This document shows positions 58,858 through 64,000 of a DNA stretch of 64,000 bases, in pieces. The position numbers and the translations under genes are program-made. A model generated the notes under the pieces. The model saw only the letters and a program-made list of their open reading frames with translations. It was not told where the DNA came from and did no database searches. The stretch's first letter is position 1; each line of letters opens with the position of its first letter. The DNA lies in assembly GCA_037833965.1 (NCBI GenBank), contig AP031356.1, forward strand, positions 11,244,501-11,308,500, in the 5' to 3' direction. Source of the stretch: Marchantia polymorpha subsp. ruderalis. Taxonomy: Eukaryota > Streptophyta > Marchantiopsida > Marchantiales > Marchantiaceae.

Positions 58858-60974
58858 TAATGGAATATTCCGTTATGAATTATGAATAATAAAACATACA
58901 GCAACCATATAATAGACACTGTGAATAAGAATGAAAATAAAATTCCTTCAATGCTAAACCTTCACCAGCATGCGCGTAAATTGATGGAAGCTAGTCCGTC
59001 TTTGCCTGACGTCGAAGAAGCACCAAAGATGTCACAATTGACTTGAAATTGAGGATGGATCGTCTAGCCTTGTTCAAGTCTGCATTCATATCTTTCTTCT
59101 CCTCATAATCCTTAAATTTTGAGTATTGAACTATTGTAGTTTGATGAAGAAGACTTCTATACGAATCTTCAGCATTGACCAACTATTGGACGAGATGACG
59201 AAAAATTTGGAATGTCTTATTGAGGATCATCCATTGTCTTCATTTGAATTGAATAGTAGAAGTGTTGAATGTGAACAAGTATGTCGAAGCTAGAATACAC
59301 TAGGAACTTGAAGTTCTAACCAAAGAGGCCTTTCCACATGATTATAACAACGAAAAGTTGAAAATCTATATACAGCTCGCGTACCATCCTGACAGTTGAA
59401 GATGAAGAATAGTAGCAAAGGCCGTTGAGTCATCCATGCATCATCTCCACACAATATCGTACATTTGAAGGAAAATAGATAGATTCATCTGTGAGCGAGC
59501 TTGAGTCACCACTTAAAGTAGCAAGGAAGGCGCAAAAGATCATGTTCATTACCGGCTTCCATCAGCCTCCTGCAACGAGTTTTTGACATTTTTATTTTAA
59601 GGTGATTTGATGTATCTGTACTGTATGAAACAATGTTGACGCAACGATCTTGTAATTGTTCAAGCGTTTCAATGATGAGCAAGACTTCCAGTAGAGACAC
59701 AATTGGAGGTCATATTATTGCCTGTATAGGTTGACGAAGCGGTTGGACAAAGAGCCAATACCAGATCGGGACCACTCCATTATCAATGAGTAACACTTCA
59801 TCCAGGATACTGATTCCCCATCTTATCAAACATTCGCTTTAAAAGCATCAAGAGAGCCAACGCCACTCTATTCAAGCAACAGGGTACATTGAAAGTCCAT
59901 CAATTTGAGCCCCATTTCCCTTTGTTGACTTTCTGACTGTTTGTGTGGCTCAATGAGAAGTGAAGTTGATTCTTTTTTCTCATTCTTGGTTAGAGCTGTT
60001 GTGCGGCCTTCCAATCTCATGTGGAGATCCATGTAACTATAGCATAAACTTTTTATGATTACACATATTGACCTCCAACTGCACAAGAGTCTTGTGATAG
60101 ATAATACCACACAAATTCTTAGTCTTATGACTAAAAGCAAGTTGTTGTGATTAACTGAATCTTCATAAGGAGTTGAGTGTTTGGATCCACTGAGCAGATC
60201 TACGTCTTATTGACTTTAGTACTCTTATGTATAAGTGTATATATGTGTGGAGATACCAAATGCCTTCAATGGGATTCTTGATGGGATTCTTATACATCAG
60301 CAGTATTCTCTTGACCTGGCGATACCTTTATTCTACTTAATAATAATATGATAAAATTCTCATTCCGAGAACGTCATTTTAATTGCCTTGTACAGTATCA
60401 AGGTGAAACTACGTAATAACATACTACATACAGTATAATATATAATAAGGTGACAAATATATCTATCTTCAAGCTGAGATTAGACATTTTCTCTTGCGAC
60501 TACACTGGCAAGAGAAAGCCCTAAACATCACTTAGATAATGTGCAGAGATAACTCAACATCAACCCAAGAATTTTGCCAGAAGGCCTTTCTGTCCTCCAA
60601 ACATCACCTACAGACAATAAAATGCCTATTTGTTCTCTTCACTTTTTTGTTCTCTTTAATTTGTAACAGTCTTCGGAGCCCGACTCTCGAAGCTTTGAGT
60701 TCGATTACGCCAGTATTCGATTATGGCGTCTTGTCCTCTCCACACACGTAAGTTTGTAATCGATAAGAAGTTCCGAGGTAGTGTGGTTCTCACGCAAAGT
60801 CTTCGTAATCCACATAAAGCTGAGTAACCAGTTCGATATGTTACACTTTGTCTACCTGGAACTTGGAAATTCAAACACTTTTCTAAATGTCAAAAAGCTA
60901 ACTTTTTCCTGACAACTAATATAAGGACGTGGATGAGGTATTATCCTTCCTCGCTTGATTGGAGTTGAATTTAC

Positions 60975-61380
60975 AGTCTGCTGCAGAGTCGAATAAACCG
61001 AGGGTCTTCAGGTTATCATCTCTTGGTGTAAATGTTTTAATGGCAAGTAAGGCAAAGAAAAATTCTAACCTCATTACGTCAGCTGATATTGTGGCTTCTA
61101 GCTAAACTCATCTCAGCTGATATTCTTGTTGCTCGATTTCTCTTTAATGAAAAGACCGCTGTAGAGTCGAGTGAAAGTGAGGTTATTATGATGAATAGGT
61201 TTGAAATCGCAATTTGTCTTCTGGTGTAAATATTCGGAACTTTGGAAAAGCATGAAATAATGATATTTTCGGATGCAATCTTGGGACAATTACTTTCCTT
61301 ACTTTCTATATTGTAATAAATGTAAAGGCTGCGGTGGAGTCAAGTGACCTAAGTGTCTTCAGGTCAACATCAAGTTTCCT
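60975..61380. repeat. Strongly decayed tandem repeat, period about 170-180 bp
   Basis: CTGCAGAGTCGAATAA (60,981), GCTGTAGAGTCGAGTGAA (61,159) and GCTGCGGTGGAGTCAAGTGA (61,329) mark three units. GTCTTCAGGT follows units one and three, and CTTGGTGTAAAT or CTGGTGTAAAT occurs at 61,022 and 61,221. The periodicity is nucleosome-like (about 170-180 bases), as in many satellites. Identity between units is low. Confidence 0.55.
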
Positions 61381-63690
61381 TAAGTGGGGCTATTGACATA
61401 ACAACATCCCCACCCCATGTTGTGAAACTGAAGTCGAGAGAATTGCTGGTATGTGGAACGATTTTGTGAGGGGACTATCTTCAGCGTCGTTGATTGTGAA
61501 GAAATGCATGGGCTATCTTTGCGTAATGCGTTGTTGAATCTAGGAACCATAAATGGTAATTTTCTATTCACGATATAGTAGACTATGTGTGGATTAATGA
61601 AGTAAATGGAGAAAGTGGGAGTTGCATAAAATAAACGGCGGATGCAATGAATCACATTGAGTGAGGTACAAAGGTGGCAAGAAAATATCCAAGAGGGGCC
61701 AAGAAGAGAGCTATACCATTTCATGATGAATGAATATGTCTGTAACCGCACCTCTTAAGTTTCCTATACGCATATGGTGATACTTGTAGATCGAGAACAA
61801 GAGAAGTTGTATTTTCATATATGTATTATTATATGCACCAACACTAATGTGGTGATAAAACTAGGTACTGGCAGTAATATAGTTTTCTGTACGCTTCAAA
61901 TGGTGAGAATCAAGAACGAATCACACCAGCATGTTTTCACCTTGGATGAATTACCCGCACCACGCTCATGTACCAACTTTTACGAGTGAGAAGTTCTTAC
62001 TTGCTAACAACGTGAGAAGCTGGTTTTATTCCAGGGCTGCCAACTCTCCGACAGTGGTCAAAAGCATCGTCATTACGGGATGGCCCACATGAGATGACCT
62101 GCAACTGCATTCGTTCTACTCTTGTATCTAAATGATGTTGGTCTGGACGATACACGTTTTACTATGATTGAAGCACTTACCTATTAATCGTGATAGTGAG
62201 TACAAAAATGGAGGTAATAGCAAAATAAGGTTAAGCATTTCAAGTGACGGATATTTTTTTGCATGGTAATCATGATTGATAAGAATGTTAAAAATCAAGG
62301 AGGTGAGTATAATCATTGAACATGTCAAACGATAATAAAATGTCTTGTGGAATCAAATGACTAAATATACACTAATCGTAGTAGAAATTAAAGAATTTTT
62401 ATACCTTTCATCGATTTTTTTGTGGATATTGCCTTAGAAGTAGATGTGTTATATAAAATGCATTCTGGTCTTCTTAATAAAGAATGCAACCTTATGAGAA
62501 ATCCAAAATTCCAACCACGGAGGGAGATGCATCGCAGCAAGTGATACGGTCGTAATCAGCGAAATATCAAACCTTAACTTGTATTGCCCTTATCGAGCAT
62601 ATTTGTTACACATCATCATTGATAATCGACTATGGACCCTAACTTTTAAATCTTCAATATGTCTAGTCGCTTCCAATAGTTTCGCTTGTGCAGAACTAAG
62701 TAACCAAGATATATTTCTTCATATTCTTTGCCAAATGTTACTCACACAGGTGATTTTTCATTATTAGTTAAATCAAATGTTGACACTTTCAAAACTGAGA
62801 ATTTATTGTTGCAGAATGCATTGTAAACTATGCATATTCAACGACATCAAAGAGAAAATTATATCAAAGCGAAGAAAAAACAAAAACAACTTGATACTAG
62901 GTGGATACTATTAGTCGAAATTTCTCGTGAGGATATGTCTGGATACAGAAAATAAATTTTTTTTGAAAATCAAATTATACAAACATCTAATATATTGAAA
63001 AAATTTTGGTTTAAAGATTTCTACTTGGTGCTCCCTATTCCTTTATAAATCATTATTATTGTGTGCTTCCTCAATCCTTCCTATTTTGAGCTTCTTAAAC
63101 TCGACTGCTGGTGTCTTCAAAAACCTCGCGAAATTTCTGCCTTTGGTGGTGAAGATCATCAAAAGAGGATAGACGGAGACACACGTCCTTATTCGAACTC
63201 TACTCCAAACTCGACTGCTTGTTTGTGGCACTGAGTTGCTGAGGCAGGCAATAAGCATCGCGCATGGCCTCAATTGATCAGGTCATCTGGTTATAGCGAG
63301 ACGATACGAATATTGTGCTGGTTTGTTTGAAGTACTCGTGTGTGGATCCGGCAGAAGATTCTCTTGTGGACACACACATCGAAGGTTCCCACACGTGCCA
63401 ACTCAATCGAAAGCTCGTTCGATTAGCATGTGATGTGTTTAGGTGATGCTGCTGCTGCTACTCTCAGCACGGATCGCAAAAAGATCGCTGCACTCATAAC
63501 CAGGTTGTAGCTGAGAATGATTTAGCCTCGGGCTTGCATCAGTAAGAAAGATGTTTTTCAACTCAAGGGCGGACTGGTATAAAAGCATACAAAATTCAGC
63601 TTGTCGTATACAGGACCTCTTCGTCCCACACTTTGGGAGGGCGAGCAAGGAAGTCTCGTAAATAGAAATAATCGATAATAAAATATAAAC

Positions 63691-64000
63691 CGCATAAAAT
63701 ATTCCCAAAATCCTGGCCCAGCCCAGTCGAGGGAGGCTTCCGCCAGGTAAGGCCTCTGAAATTCCTGAGCGTCGGACCGGCCCGAAGGAGGGGGGGGGGG
63801 CCTCCTCGTCCGCAGGGGCCTCAGCAGCGAGGAGAGGATGGTAGAAGGGGTATTATTACCTCGGGCGCCCGTGACTGGCGACCAGCAGACATTGTATGTC
63901 GCCCGGGGTAGAAAATCCTTTCCGCAGAGCAGAAACTGACAGGCGACTGAAATCGGGATTGGCTGGCGCTGAGGCGAGCATGACGTCATGGTGCATTATG
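63691..64000. promoter_or_regulatory. GC-rich island at the window edge
   Basis: A CpG-rich stretch with an 11-base G run (63,790-63,800) sits next to CCTCCTCG, giving a small AGGAGG/CCTCCT dyad. The minus-strand frame 63,558-63,989 (143 codons) crosses it but its Pro/Arg run is encoded by the G tract and no domain is recognised. It may be the promoter side of a gene beyond the window. Confidence 0.3.

Larger units (their letters stand above)
55300..63690. other. Mixed-composition DNA, no recognised gene
   Basis: Open frames reach 123 codons (61,380-61,751, minus) and 109 codons (58,082-58,411, minus), without recognised domains. Composition is moderately AT-rich with local GC patches. Tandem repeats at 55,724 and 60,975 and the hairpin at 58,831 are listed separately. 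No RNA gene seen. Confidence 0.4.

Noticed and set aside
60685-60735. AGTTCGATTACGCC resembling a tRNA T-loop
   Set aside because: The flanks do not pair as a T-stem and no upstream A-box lies at a suitable distance.
63558-63989. 143-codon minus-strand frame at the window edge
   Set aside because: Its Pro run comes from the G tract and nothing resembles a known protein; length alone is not enough.

Overview
The window looks like nuclear DNA of a land plant, most likely a thalloid liverwort of the Marchantia lineage. Two things point there. First, two minus-strand gene copies (about 18.9-21.5 kb and 22.8-25.0 kb) match, from memory and not from a search, a coiled-coil protein family very abundant among predicted Marchantia polymorpha proteins. 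Second, the rest is decayed plant-type Ty1/Copia, Ty3/Gypsy chromovirus and hAT elements. No intact ordinary host gene is recognisable. The content suits a gene-poor, repeat-rich region such as pericentromere or sex chromosome; that placement is inference.

Left part (1-30 kb), a nested repeat graveyard. An old Copia element (about 1,952-13,470) has its 5' and 3' halves separated by two inserts. One is a 0.8-kb repeat (3,670-4,470). The other is a complete hAT transposon (4,657-11,323) with matching ends and an exact 8-bp target duplication, TGTACATG. Inside the hAT are a broken transposase gene with BED finger, RNase-H-like core, a likely 84-bp intron and the C-terminal dimerisation motif. 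A reduced Ty3/Gypsy chromovirus (about 7,920-9,325) sits inside the hAT. A second, older hAT lies on the minus strand (14,507 to about 16,600). Two copies of the coiled-coil repeat family follow; copy B is lodged inside an old Gypsy element (about 21,839-28,010), which also carries a second copy of the 0.8-kb repeat. A decayed Copia tail and LTR run from about 28.06 to 30.0 kb. Then comes about 3 kb of very AT-rich DNA.

Right part (33-64 kb). Base composition becomes more balanced and CpG dinucleotides reappear, apart from an AT-rich stretch at 40.9-43.4 kb. No protein family was recognised and all open frames are short. The notable structure is non-coding: a scatter of perfect short-loop inverted repeats (arms 9-18 bp), a 49-bp triplicate, two strongly decayed long-period tandem arrays, and two GC/CpG-rich islands (about 52.3-54.3 kb and 63.7-64.0 kb) that could be promoter regions.

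Order of events that can be read: Copia, then the 0.8-kb repeat and hAT-1 inside it, then Gypsy-1 inside hAT-1; separately Gypsy-2, then coiled-coil copy B and the 0.8-kb repeat inside it.
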